Below are positions 1 to 10,226 of a DNA stretch of 64,000 bases, piece after piece. Origin of the DNA: Edaphochlamys debaryana (lineage: Eukaryota > Chlorophyta > Chlorophyceae > Chlamydomonadales); NCBI GenBank assembly GCA_016858145.1, contig JAEHOE010000041.1, forward strand, positions 248,001-312,000, given 5' to 3'. Within the stretch, counting starts at the first letter, position 1; every line of letters starts with the position of its first letter. The notes below the pieces were generated by a model. It did no database searches. It had not been told where the DNA came from and saw only the letters and a program-made list of their open reading frames with translations. A program made the translations under genes and the position numbers.

Positions 1-190
1 CCCCCTCCCCCTCCCGTCCCTCTCTCCCCTGCCCTCTTGCCGAGGCCCCCCTTCCCCCTTCCCTCTTGCCTACCTCCTCCCTCTCACCTTTTCTCTACAG
101 CGCCTTAAACTTCTCCCCACTCTGAGAAGGTCTTAATAGACAGCGTTTTTTCTAGAAAGGGCCCTTTTAAGGCGAAACCGAGACGGGCCT

Positions 191-1895
191 GTCTGGCCTG
201 CACCCCCGCCCCAGAAGCCCCGAGCCGCCATCTGGCTGTCTAGGCTCTGCCCTCCGGCCCCCGAGCCCCCCGCCCCTCCCTGTCTTGCCATCCCGGTTGT
301 CTGGCTGTCTAGGTTCTGCCCTCCGGCCCCCGAGCCCCCCGCCCCTCCCTGTCTTGCCATCCCGGTTGTCTGGCTGTCTAGGTTCTGCCCTCCGGCCCCC
401 GAGCCCCCCGCCCCTCCCTGTCTTGCCATCCCGGTTGTCTGGCTGTCTAGGTTCTGCCCTCCGGCCCCCGAGCCCCCCGCCCGCCCTCCGTCTTGCCATC
501 CCGGTTGTCTGGCTGTCTAGGTTCTGCCCTCCGGCCTGCGAGTCCCCCGCCCCTCCCTGTCTTGCCATCCCGGTTGTCTGGCTGTCTAGGTTCTGCCCTC
601 CGGTCCCCGAGCCCCCCCGCCCCCCCCCTCCGTCTTGCCATCCCGGTTGTCTGGCTGTCTAGGTTCTGCCCTCCGGCCCCCGAGCCCTCCGCCCCTCCCT
701 GTCTTGCCATCCCGGTTGTCTGGCTGTCTAGGTTCTGCCCTCCGGCCCCCGAGCCCCACCCGCCCCCCTTCCGTCTTGCCATCCCGGTTGTCTGGCTGTC
801 TAGGTTCTGCCCTCCGGCCCCCGAGCCCCCCGCCCCCCCTCCGTCTTGCCATCCCGGTTGTCTGGCTGTCTAGGTTCTGCCCTCCGGCCCCCGCGCCCCC
901 CCCCGCCCCCCCCTCCGTCTTGCCATCCCGGTTGTCTGGCTGTCTAGGTTCTGCCCTCCGGCCCCCGAGCCCCCCCCCGCCCCCGCCTCCGTCTTGCCAT
1001 CCCGGTTGTCTGGCTGTCTAGGTTCTGCCCTCCGGCCCCCGAGCCCCCCCCCGCCCCCCCTCCGTCTTGCCATCCCGGTTGTCTGGCTGTCTAGGTTCTG
1101 CCCTCCGGCCCCCGAGCCCCCCGCCCGCCCTCCGTCTTGCCATCCCGGTTGTCTGGCTGTCTAGGTTCTGCCCTCCGGCCCCCGAGCCCCCCCCCGCCCC
1201 CGCCTCCGTCTTGCCATCCCGGTTGTCTGGCTGTCTAGGTTCTGCCCTCCGGCCCCCGAGCCCCCCGCCCCTCCCTGTCTTGCCATTCCGGTTGTCTGGC
1301 TGTCTAGGTTCTGCCCTCCGGCCCCCGAGCCCCCCCCCGCCCCCGCCTCCGTCTTGCCATCCCGGTTGTCTGGCTGTCTAGGTTCTGCCCTCCGGCCCCC
1401 GAGCCCCCCGCCCGCCCTCCGTCTTGCCATCCCGGTTGTCTGGCTGTCTAGGTTCTGCCCTCCGGCCCCCGAGCCCCCCCCCCCCCCCCCCTCCGTCTTG
1501 CCATCCCGGTTGTCTGGCTGTCTAGGTTCTGCCCTCCGGCCCCCGAGCCCCCCGCCCGCCCTCCGTCTTGCCATCCCGGTTGTCTGGCTGTCTAGGTTCT
1601 GCCCTCCGGCCCCCGAGCCCCCCCCCGCCCGCCCTCCGTCTTGCCATCCCGGTTGTCTGGCTGTCTAGGTTCTGCCCTCCGGCCCCCGAGCCCCCCCCCG
1701 CCCCCCCTCCGTCTTGCCATCCCAGTTGTCTGGCTGTCTAGGTTCTGCCCTCCGGCCCCCGAGCCCCCCCCGCCCCCCCTCCGTCTTGCCATCCCAGTTG
1801 TCTGGCTGTCTAGGTTCTGCCCTCCGGCCCCCGAGCCCCCCCCCGCCCCCACCTCCGTCTTGCCATTCCGGTTGTCTGGCTGTCTAGGTTCTGCC
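191..1895. repeat. Minisatellite, 24 copies of a 69-75 bp unit
   Basis: The core TTGTCTGGCTGTCTAGGTTC recurs 24 times at 69-75 base spacing, from about 237 to 1882. Each unit also contains TTGCCATCCCGG, TCTGCCCTCCGG and a C-rich spacer. Length differences between units come almost wholly from the C-run in the spacer. Open frames through the array exist in several frames only because the units lack stops; they are not genes. The array lies on the 3' side of the last visible exon of the minus-strand sulfotransferase-like gene, so it may be an intron or downstream expansion of that gene. Confidence 0.97.
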
Positions 1896-2817
1896 CTGCC
1901 TGGGCCCTCACGCTCTGGGGGGCCGTGTTGAGGAATGCACCCCCCTCCCCCCCCTCCCCTTCACCCCTGCCTTGCCCAAGGCCGGAACGTACTCTGTGGG
2001 GGGGTGCTGGGCGCGTCGGGCGGACCTCGCAGTGGCTCGGGGGTCGGGGCGGGTCGGGGCAGCGGGCTACGTCGGGCGAACGTGCCGAGGCTCTCAGCCG
2101 CAAACTCTCTCGGGCTTGCTGTTATTACTCGGTTAAGCATTCGTAGCACAAAGCTTTGCTCGACATTATTGTTGCGGGGGCACACCGCGATTATAAGCAT
2201 GTTGAACGGGGGCACACGGCGATGAACCGGACAAGATGCAATATAGAAGTTTCGTGTAGGATGGATGCAACTTCCTCGCAGCCTTCGATAGTGGCATAGT
2301 GCGGATTGTGATGTGGACCGCGCTCGGTGCGCGCTTTGCCAAGGGCGAAGGCGTGTGTGGTCGGGAAGGGCTTGTAGAATACAGCGACGCTAGCACCTTG
2401 CCCGCTCCGGAGCTGCGCAGCAGTCCGGGCTTGCCCCCCCCTTTTTTGGGAGAGGGAATTGGGATTGGGTGTGCATGGCCGGTGCGTCGCCGGTGGGTCG
2501 CCGGTGGGTCGCCGGTGGCCGGCGGCAGGGGGGTGGGAGGCCGCGTGGCGCGCGGGGCACTGCACGTGCACACCGCCGCACGCCATCACGAGCTGCGCGT
2601 CCCTCGCCAGCGCTTCCCGCGGCCCCTGCGTCCTGCACAATGCTTCAGACGGCACTCTGCTTCTACACTGCGGCACTGCCTGGCTGCGGGGGCGGCCCGA
2701 GCGCTCAGAGACGCTTAGACTTCCAACAATGTTACTATGCGATTCACCAACGGGGCGCCCTGCGACGTGATTGCATAGGCGTAGCCCCTGCTCCGCTCTC
2801 CGAGCGGAGTCTGGGGC
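1896..2817. other. Spacer between the inverted arrays, no gene seen
   Basis: This 0.9 kb stretch has lower GC than its surroundings around 2100-2300 and contains a short direct repeat (GGGGGCACAC at about 2176 and 2208) and a 12-base tandem repeat of CGCCGGTGGGT at about 2487-2518. The open frames here show no recognisable protein features. It could be the body of a small non-autonomous element, but no target-site duplication was identified. Confidence 0.4.
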
Positions 2818-3055
2818 AAGCCAACCTAGACAGCCAGACAACCGGGATGGCGGGACGAGGGTGCCCGCGGGGGGCCCGCAGGCAAAACCTAGACAGCCAG
2901 ACAAGACGGGATGGCCAGACGGGAAGTGCAGACGAAAGGAACCTAGACAGCCAGATAAGACGGGATGGCAAGACGGGGGGGGCGGGGACGGGCGGGGGAT
3001 CCGGGGGCGGGGGGCTGCGGGCAAAACCTAGACAGCCAGACAAGAGAGTGCCAGA
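2818..3055. repeat. Four inverted copies of the minisatellite core
   Basis: AACCTAGACAGCCAGACAA, the reverse complement of the core of the 191-1895 array, recurs at about 2824, 2886, 2939 (with one change) and 3026. Spacing is 53-87 bases and irregular. Related CAGACGGG fragments continue to about 3160. The two arrays face each other across about 0.9 kb of different sequence (1900-2817), which looks like an inversion or a foldback structure. Confidence 0.9.
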
Positions 3056-3321
3056 CGGGATTCGGTGTGGGCCATTCCGGCACAGGCTAGACCGAGGACC
3101 GAGACACCGGGACGTGTCTAGGGTAGGTTTCATCCCGTCTGGGTCCAGAACCAGACGGGCTAGACCGGAAATCGAGAACCAGGATCTGGGCCAGAAACCG
3201 AGAAAATGGACCAATACCTAGACATCTAGCCATCCATTATCGCCTCGTCCCCACTCTCCCCCTCCCCGTCCCGTCCCTCTCCCCTCTCCCCCTCCCTCTC
3301 CCCCCTCCTCCTCCCCCCCAC

Positions 3322-5902
3322 CTTCTTCCGCTCGCTCGTGTCAAAGTACAGCGCCCTGACCTCCTCCAGGGGGAGGTGCGAGGCCAGGCGCTGCCCCTCG
3401 GCGCCCCCCCGAGTGTCCATCTTGTGGACGTACCTGTGTGGGGGGGGAGGTTGGAGTGCGGGGTCAGGGGGGTGCGCGCGTGTGAAGCGCTGCTCTCTTG
3501 GGCCGGGTGCGCGTGTGTGTGCTGACCCTCTGTGAGTGTGCGTGTGTGGATGGGGAGGGGCGGCCTTGGCGCCAGGTGGCCGGCGGTGGTCGTACGGCAG
3601 TACAGCCCGGCAACGTTTTTACCGGGCCGTACACGGGGAAATGCCGTACAGCCGCACACGCACGCAGCCGTGCACGCACGCAGCCGTACACGCACTTGAT
3701 GTAATCTTCCGAGTGGGTGTACGCCATGCCGAGCAGCCTGGTAGGAAAGGAGGCAAGAGAGAGGTGGATGAGAGGTTGCCCATCGGGCCGTGCTCACCAA
3801 CCACACCGCCTCCGCCTCACCGGAGTACTCCGCCTTCCCTCCAACCCGGACTACCCCCCCACTCTTCACGCACCAAACCTCCACGCCAGGTACAGGTAGT
3901 AGAAGGCCCCCTCCCCTCTCCGCCTTCCCCCCCTGCCTGCCCCCCTGCCTCCCCCCCCCCTTTGCCCCCCCCCTCTTCACGCCCCCCACCGCCAGGCCAG
4001 GTACAGGTAGTAGAAGGCCCCCTCCCCTCTCCGCCTTCCCCCCCTGCCTCCCCCCCTGCCTCCCCCCCCCCCTTTTGCCCCCCCCCTCTTCACGCCCCCC
4101 ACCGCCAGGCCAGGTACAGGTAGTAGAAGGCCCCCTCCCCTCTCCGCCTTCCCCCCCTGCCTCCCCCCCTGCCTCCCCCCCCCCCTTTGCCCCCCCCCCC
4201 TCTTCACGCCCCCCACCGCCAGGCCAGTACAGGTAGTAGAAGGCCCCCTCCCCTCTCCGCCTTCCCCCCCTGCCTCCCCCCCTGCCTCCCCCCCTGCCTC
4301 CCCCCCCCCTTTGCCCCCCCCCCTCTTCACGCCCCCCACCGCCAGGCCAGGTACAGGTAGTAGAAGGCCCCCTCCCCTCTCCGCCTTCCCCCCCTGCCTC
4401 CCCCCCTGCCCCCCCCCCCCTTTGCCCCCCCCCCCTCTTCACGCCCCCCACCGCCAGGCCAGGTACAGGTAGTAGAAGGCCCCCTCCCCTCTCCGCCTTC
4501 CCCCCCTGCCTCCCCCCCTGCCTCCCCCCCCTGCCTCCCCCCCCCCTTTGCCCCCCCCCCTCTTCACGCCCCCCACCGCCAGGCCAGGTACAGGTAGTAG
4601 AAGGCCCCCTCCTGCTCCCCCTCCACGAAGTACCCCGGCAGCTGCGGAGCGGAGGCGGGGAGAGGCACGGGGGTGTGGGATCATGGGAACTAACGGATAT
4701 CGCCGAAATCAGCACTCATCAGCCGCCCTCCCACCGGCCCATGCACCGTTGCGCAGCGCACCATCGGCACGCAGCCGCCCAACCGCCTAAGTACCCAACC
4801 GTCAACCACCAACCGCCGACCTGGTTGACGGCGTCCACGAGGCCGGTGGATCCCGAGCGGCCCGTACCCAGAACCACCACGCAGCGCCGGGGCACGGCCA
4901 AGGTTAGGGTCTCGGGGGGCAGGCGCTGGGGGCGGGGTTGGGGGGGTTAGGGGTAGGGGGTTGGGGGAAAGGGGGAGGGGGGCAGGTGTTAAGAGAGGCG
5001 GTAGGCGGGAGGGGAGGTGGGACGGGGGAGAGACTCACCGGCGCTGAGCAGGGCCCTCCAGGCTCCAGCAGGGGCGGCCAGCTGGGGCCTGGCCGGTTTG
5101 CTTACTTCCCTTCTGCGTTGCTACGGCCCTCCCTTTTCGCCCCCCCATCCCACCCCTCCGCATTCCAAAGACACACCTCCCGCTTTCCCGCCCTTTTCCG
5201 CTCACCTCGCCTCGCACTTCGTCCTCGTCCTGACCCCGCCGGGCCTTGCCGCCCTCCCCCTTGCCCTTGCTCTTGCCCTTGTCCCTGTCCGTGCCCCTGT
5301 CTCCGCCCTCCGCCGCTGCCGCTCGCAGCCCCTTGCCGCCGCCGCTGTGCAGCAGCCACCGCCCGGGTCCCGTCCCGGAGGGCCGGGCAGAGCCCGCCTG
5401 CGGAGGGGCAGGGCGTGGGGCAAGTTCAGGCCGGGGCAGTGACACCCCCCCCTCCACACACATACGCAACTGGCCAATACTCCAGCTATCGAACAGAGCA
5501 GGGAGGGGCAAGGGAGTAAACGTGCGAGACTAGGAGGAGGAGGAGGAGGAGTTGCCCGTGGGAAGGGCGATGGAGGCAGGTCCGGCGGGCGTCCCAAACA
5601 CTGCGGGCCTTGCCGCGTGCAGCTCCGCCTGCCAACCCGCCCGCCGTCGCCCACATCGGGGGGCCCCCACCTCCAGGCTCTACTTTTGCAAGCTCCTCAA
5701 CACTCACCTCTTCACTGCGTTCAATGCGCTCTTCGCTGCGCGACAGCAGGGCGCCATAGCTGGATGAGCCGACTCCACCGAAGGCTCCGCCCCGCACAGC
5801 CACAAGTGCTGCGCTGACTAGCAGACAGCAGGTAGCTATGGTCCTTAGCTGCCCTGTCGCGGGTGGGCCGTGGCGCGGTGGGCTCGGGCTTTCGCTTTCC
5901 AT
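3322..5902 (-). CDS. Sulfotransferase-like type II membrane protein, 3' end not seen
   Basis: Six phase-consistent exons give 237 codons: 5902-5708, 5397-5206, 4925-4821, 4641-4577, 3737-3696, 3433-3322. The N-terminus has one hydrophobic segment (residues about 20-40, CCLLVSAALVAV), as in Golgi type II enzymes, then a lysine/glycine-rich stem. Residues 149-156 read GTGRSGST, a P-loop matching the 5'-phosphosulfate-binding motif of PAPS-dependent sulfotransferases; LPGYFVEGEQEGAF follows directly after the next splice. The exon ending at 3322 stops in a good donor (AAG/GTGGGG), so the gene should continue leftwards, but no further exon was found before the minisatellite. The 3'-phosphate-binding motif is therefore missing from view. 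The exact sulfotransferase subfamily is unknown. The intron at 4576-3738 is filled with copies of the preceding exon's end. Confidence 0.6.
3880..4641 (-). repeat. Seven tandem copies of an exon end with its 5' splice site
   Basis: A unit of about 110-122 bases, read on the minus strand, contains sequence coding for GAFYYLYLAW followed by the donor (GCG/GTGGGG) and a G-rich intron stretch. It occurs seven times. The copy at about 4577-4641 is the real exon, because only it has the upstream part coding for LPGYFVEGEQE and the acceptor TCCGCAG. The leftmost copy (about 3880-3900) is the most diverged. The array fills most of the intron between exons 4 and 5 of the sulfotransferase-like gene. 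Confidence 0.93.
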
Positions 5903-6654
5903 CGCCCACAGCTGTGGATGGCAGCGAGCCCGGCTACAGTATCAACATTGTGTATGCATTGCTTTGGTTCTAGCACTGGTGAATGTGGCTCTTTGTCGAG
6001 CGAGTCGGCTTTTCGCCTTTCGGATCAACGGTCCCGTTCTCGCTTAGTTCCGGCGACGACGCTGCACGCAAAAATTGTCAAAGTTATCACAGCAACACGA
6101 TTGGCGACAGACTGCGTTATCTTCCCCGTGAACACCCTCGTATGCCCACGCCGCTATGTCGGTCCCACTTCCGACGGCCGCACCCGCCGACTCGCGAGCG
6201 GTTATCAGCTGCAGCCACACGGACAGACACATTGTGATAATCGTCTACTGCTGTCGAGCGCGGGGGGGTTCACCGAGCTCGCGGGTCCTGCCTTCCTGAC
6301 ATGCCGAACCTCCGCCATCCCCGACGTCCCTACCAGCATCCAGCATTTCCGCTCCCTCGCATTCTGCCTGCCACGTTACTTTCCCCTGAAGAAGCGTCCC
6401 CTGAGGAAGCTGTCTGCTCAGGCCTCCACCGCTGGCCCAAATGCCTGGGGTCACATGGCTACCGCACTCATACCACACGCCCCCGCCCCCGGCCGCCCCA
6501 GCGCGCTCACGCTCCTTCCGCCGCCCCCCCTGACTTCCAAGTCTCCTCCACCCCCTCCCCTTCTCCCCTTCCCTTCCCCCCTCCTACCCGCTCCCCCACC
6601 CCAACTCCCCCCAAACCCCACCCCCACCCCCAACCCCAACCCCAACCCCATCCC
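5903..6654. promoter_or_regulatory. Intergenic: upstream of the sulfotransferase-like gene, 3' of the methyltransferase gene
   Basis: About 750 bases separate the start of the sulfotransferase-like gene from the stop of the methyltransferase gene; both are on the minus strand. The part near 5930-6250 is less GC-rich and should hold the promoter. From 6480 to 6650 the sequence is almost pure pyrimidine on the plus strand. No gene and no clear TATA box were identified. Confidence 0.4.
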
Positions 6655-9600
6655 TCACGACGCGCCCCTGAGCTTAGCGGCGAGCAGCAGCTCGCTCCCG
6701 CCGTACAGTGCCACGTAGGTCTGCGCGTGCAACCGCTCCTGGGCGAGCTGACGTGTCGAGGGGGGCAGGGGGCGGCCGTGGGGGCGGCCCTCGACGTTGG
6801 GAGCGGGCGTGTGGGAGGTGCCCGTGGTCTCCCAATCCACCTCCCAGGTGGGCCCGGATCCCGGTCCGGATCCCAGTCCGAAGGCGTCGCTGCCGTACAG
6901 GAGCTCGTCGGTGTCAAAGTGCCACAGGTCGGCGAACACGTGGCCCTGATGGGAGGGGGAGGGGGAGGAGGAGGGGGGAAGAAGGACTGGGGAGGTTTGG
7001 GAGGGTTCTCAAGGGGATGTACCGCGCCGGCTTGCAGAGGAAGCGTGAGGCGGCGAAAGGATTCACAGATCACAATTGCCCCTCACACACACAAACCTTG
7101 GGCACGCCGCTCCTGCTGCCCTTCACCCCCCCCCCCTCTCCCCTCCCCCTCCCTCTCTACCCCCCCACCACCACCACCTTGGGCACGCCGCTCCTGCTGC
7201 CCTTCACCCCCCCCCCCTCTCCCCTCCCCCTCCCTCTCTACCCCCCCCCACCACCACCTTGGGCACGCCGCTCCTGCTGGCCTCGAGCAGCTCGTGGTCT
7301 GCGACAGTGGCCAGCAGCCGACTGCCAGGGGCGGACAGGGAGGCCAGGAGCCGGAGGAGGGCCGAGGCGGCCTGGGGGGTGGGGGGTGGGGGGCGTGGAG
7401 GGTGAGGGCGGGTGGGGGGTACTGTAGGGCTGGGTAAGCGTAGGGCCGGTCCGCGGGAGCGGACGTAGAGGTGCCGTGGCGGGGGGCTGCCACCAGACCG
7501 AGCCACGACGCCAGAACCCTGCTCGCCTGCTCAAGCCCTGGCCGACGCCGGCCCGCGCCCCACGCAGCCACACGCATGACCCCGCCCATTGACCCTCGGC
7601 CCCCCACCCCGAGCCCCCACAACCACCCCCACCCCTCCATCACTCCTGCTTCTGCACCCTGCCCTCTGCCCTCTGCCATGACATGACATTTCCCCCTGGG
7701 CAACCCTAACAACGCATCACCTGCCACCTTGAGCGGCATGTAGTACAGAACCGCCCCCGCCCATCCGCCCTGCCCCCTTCCCCCCTCCCCCCCAGCCCCC
7801 CTCCCCAAACCCCCCTTCCCTTGCTCCCTGTCCCCCGTCCCTTGCTCCCTACCCCCTGCCCACCCCTACCCCCTTAACCCCCCTTAACCCCCCACCTTGA
7901 GCGGCATGTAGTACAGCACGGCCTCCGCCACCCACACAGTCGGCCTCGACGGCACGAACCCCGCCGCCGCCAGCGCCTGCGGCAGCGGCAGCGCCTTGGG
8001 GACCTCCGCCGCCGCCGCCGCCACCGAACCCTCCGACCCCGCCGCCGCCACCGCCGAATCCGTTGGAACTACCGCAACCCCCGGATCTGCCGCCGCCGCC
8101 TGGGAGCCAGATCCCGACAGATCCAGATCCGACAGATCCGCGCCGATCAGGGCGTAGCTGGCGGCGCGGAGCGGGTACGTGGCCGGCGGCGCGCCGCCGC
8201 CGGAGCCGGATGCGGAGGCGTGCTCGAGGCCAGCCCCCGCCTCCGCCAGCAGCTGTTGCTTGAGGGCTGCGATGTGGGGCAGGTCCAGCTCTATGACTGC
8301 CACGTTGGCAAGGCAGGAGAGGCGCCAGGGGCGGGTGCACATGCCCGCGCCTAGGGACACCACCTGGGGGGGGTAGAGGGGGGTAGAGGGGAAGGGAAGA
8401 CGGGGGGAGGGGGGTGGGGCGCGGGGCGGTGGAGCGTGTGCGGTCAAAGTGGGTGGCTTGGTCCCCCCCGGCACCGGTGCGCTACCCCTCAGCCGCACCC
8501 GTCACACCACACGTCCCCAACCGACTGCCCCGACTGCCGGGCCCTCTGGAAAGCCAGGGTCAGCGGCCGGAGGGCCACCATGCGCACCCCCTCTCCCCCC
8601 ACCTGGCACACCGCGGTCCCGGGCGGGAAGAGGGAGTTGAAGGAGCTGGCGGAGCCGGCGTCCCCCGCCCCGCCGCTGGGGCTGGGGATGCCGCACGCGT
8701 CCGCCTCCTCCTCCCCCGCCGCCGCCGCGGCCGCCCCCGCCGCCACCGCCGCCCGGTGCGCCTCCGCCCGCAGCGCCCCCAGCTCCGCAGCCAGGAGGTC
8801 ATCGATGAGGCGGGAGCGGGCGGGCACGCGGAGGTGCTTGCAGGCGCCCTGCATACGGGTGGGGAGGGGTGGGTGGTGCGGTGGTGGGGTGTGGGGCGGG
8901 GTGTAGGGGTGTGGAGGGGGGGGGGGCAGTGGGGGTGTTTGTGGGGTGCGGGTTGTGGTCGCGTGGGGCGGCGTGAGCAGGAGGGGTTGAGGAGGTGGAC
9001 GGGGGTGGCGGGGGCTGCGGCTTCCGGTATGGCCCGCAGGTTAACTTGGCAGTCCGAAGGGAGGCGGCAGTGGGCGGAGGTCTGAGGCCCGAGACGTTGC
9101 GCCACGTTGCGCCGTGCGGTGGGCTGAGAGCACAGCCAAGCTTCCTGTGGTTTGACCAGCTGGCCAGGGGCCCGCCGAAGGGGAAGAGCCGAGGAGGCTG
9201 ACCGTGTGTGCTGCCTAGCACGCCTGCTCAGTGCCCATGCTCCTCCCGCCCTTTACTCCCCCTGATCGTCCTATAGATTGACTCCTGCCATGCTGCCATC
9301 CTCTTTCCCCCATCTTACCCTCTCAGCCTCACCTGGCCGTCCTGGAGGTTGGCCAGCTCCTGCCCTGCCCTTGCCCTCGCAAGCTCTCCTGTCCGTCCCA
9401 CTTGCAATGCTCCTGCCCTCCCCCTTCCCAGTTAACCGTACCTGATCGTCCTGGAGGTTTGCCAGCTCCTGCCTTGCGAGCTCCAGGCCGCGTTCCCCGG
9501 CCAACACCCCCGCCAGCGGGTCCGAGGCAATCAGCGGGTGGGGAATGCAGGAGCTCTCCACATAGCGCAGTCTGCGTCCGAAAGGGCAGGGGGATGTGTC

Positions 9601-9769
9601 AGTCTGGAGCTTAAGCTGGTATGGCAAGGGTTTGGGCGATTTTACTCGGGGCAGGCGTCCGGTGTTCCGTGCCCGCGTGCGAGGTCACGGAGGCTGACGA
9701 TGATGGAGGCACGCACCCGGCCGTGTAGCGCCCCGTGAAGCCCGCAGCCTCATGCGGGGTGTCGTCCAT
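6655..9769 (-). CDS. LCM-type SAM-dependent methyltransferase
   Basis: Six exons, all phase-consistent, give 433 residues: 9769-9717, 9571-9442, 8848-8603, 8363-7896, 7371-7258, 6945-6655. The start ATG at 9769 opens MDDTPHEAAGFTGRYTA. Exon 4 begins (residue 144) with VVSLGAGMCTRPWRL, the SAM-binding motif I of the leucine carboxyl methyltransferase/PPM1 superfamily (usually hxxLGAGxDTRxxRL). ELDLP follows, as expected for motif II. The end of exon 4 reads PTVWVAEAVLYYMP, which matches the conserved family motif of the P-T-hhhh-EGxxxYL type. The stop is TGA at 6655-6657. The substrate is unknown; it could be a protein C-terminus, as in PPM1, or a small molecule, as in the bacterial relatives. 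Exon 3 carries an alanine-rich insertion. The gene diverges from the TRP channel gene. Three of its introns carry copies of exon ends. Confidence 0.8.
7094..7287 (-). repeat. Three tandem copies of the exon 5 end plus donor
   Basis: Minus-strand sequence around AGCAGGAGCGGCGTGCCCAA followed by GGTGGTGG occurs at the real exon end (7258-7285) and again at about 7175-7200 and 7092-7117. The last copy ends in GGTTTGTG instead of GGTGGTGG. The unit is about 82 bases including a C-run and (CCA) spacer. The two extra copies lie in the intron after exon 5 of the methyltransferase gene. Confidence 0.92.
7722..7775 (-). repeat. Copy of the exon 4 end plus donor of the methyltransferase gene
   Basis: Minus-strand sequence coding for AVLYYMPLK and followed by GTGGCAGG repeats the end of exon 4 (7896-7932), where AVLYYMPLK is followed by GTGGGGGG. 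It lies about 170 bases inside the intron and has no matching acceptor, so it is not taken as an exon. Confidence 0.88.
9259..9390 (-). repeat. Two copies of the exon 2 end plus donor of the methyltransferase gene
   Basis: The end of exon 2 codes for QELANLQDDQ and a donor (9442-9480). A close copy lies at about 9331-9370 (ELANLQDGQ, donor GTGAGG). A worn third copy lies at about 9259-9290, where CCTGATCGTCCT and ACTCCTGCC are still recognisable on the plus strand. Both are inside intron 2. Confidence 0.85.
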
Positions 9770-10226
9770 TGTATCTCAAAGTGGTGAAGAGTGTCGCGCC
9801 GGCAATGGCACGCTAAGCTTGTGAATGCCGACAGTGTCGGGTTAGACGAATTGCACGGTGCTGGGGGCCGCGGGACGTCGCTCGACAGTGCAGGGACCCG
9901 TTCGTGGAGAGGAATGCTTAAGGAGCATGGGATTGGTTGCTGGGGCAGCGCAGCAAGTCCTGTGTTTCTTTTGCCCCAGCACGCCCATGCAAGGGCCAAA
10001 GTCGCGGCAGGAGAACCAACTACTGTAACACCCCGTTCCTCACTTTCATCGAGCCTTAGATTATCTATTGAACACTGTGGTTAGGCCCGAGGTCCGCTCC
10101 AACAATGCCCGAAGCACGGCGAACAGTCGGGGCAAATGGATGACCCCTGAATGACGGGATTTAACAAGGTGGCCCCCTCGGGGCCCCAAGGGTAAGCGCG
10201 TCTTGGCGGAAGGGGACTCTGAAGGC
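9770..10226. promoter_or_regulatory. Divergent promoter region, methyltransferase / TRP channel
   Basis: 457 bases separate the two start codons of genes transcribed away from each other. The stretch has a mixed composition, with lower GC around 10020-10090 (for example TTAGATTATCTATTGAAC). The frame of the channel is closed by a TGA at 10152, so the start at 10227 or a short upstream exon is required. No exact promoter element was recognised. Confidence 0.5.

Noticed and set aside
191..1895. CRISPR-like array
   Set aside because: The spacers are not unique; the whole unit is repeated and differs only by C-run length. The genome is eukaryotic.
133..2103. Many open frames on both strands through the minisatellite
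   Set aside because: They are repeats of one unit read in several frames with no stops and have no splice or start context; not coding.
5039..5100. Extra exon of the sulfotransferase-like gene between 5100 and 5039 (good donor GTGAGTC at 5038)
   Set aside because: None of the good acceptors gives a length divisible by three, and splicing from 5206 to 4925 keeps the frame without it.
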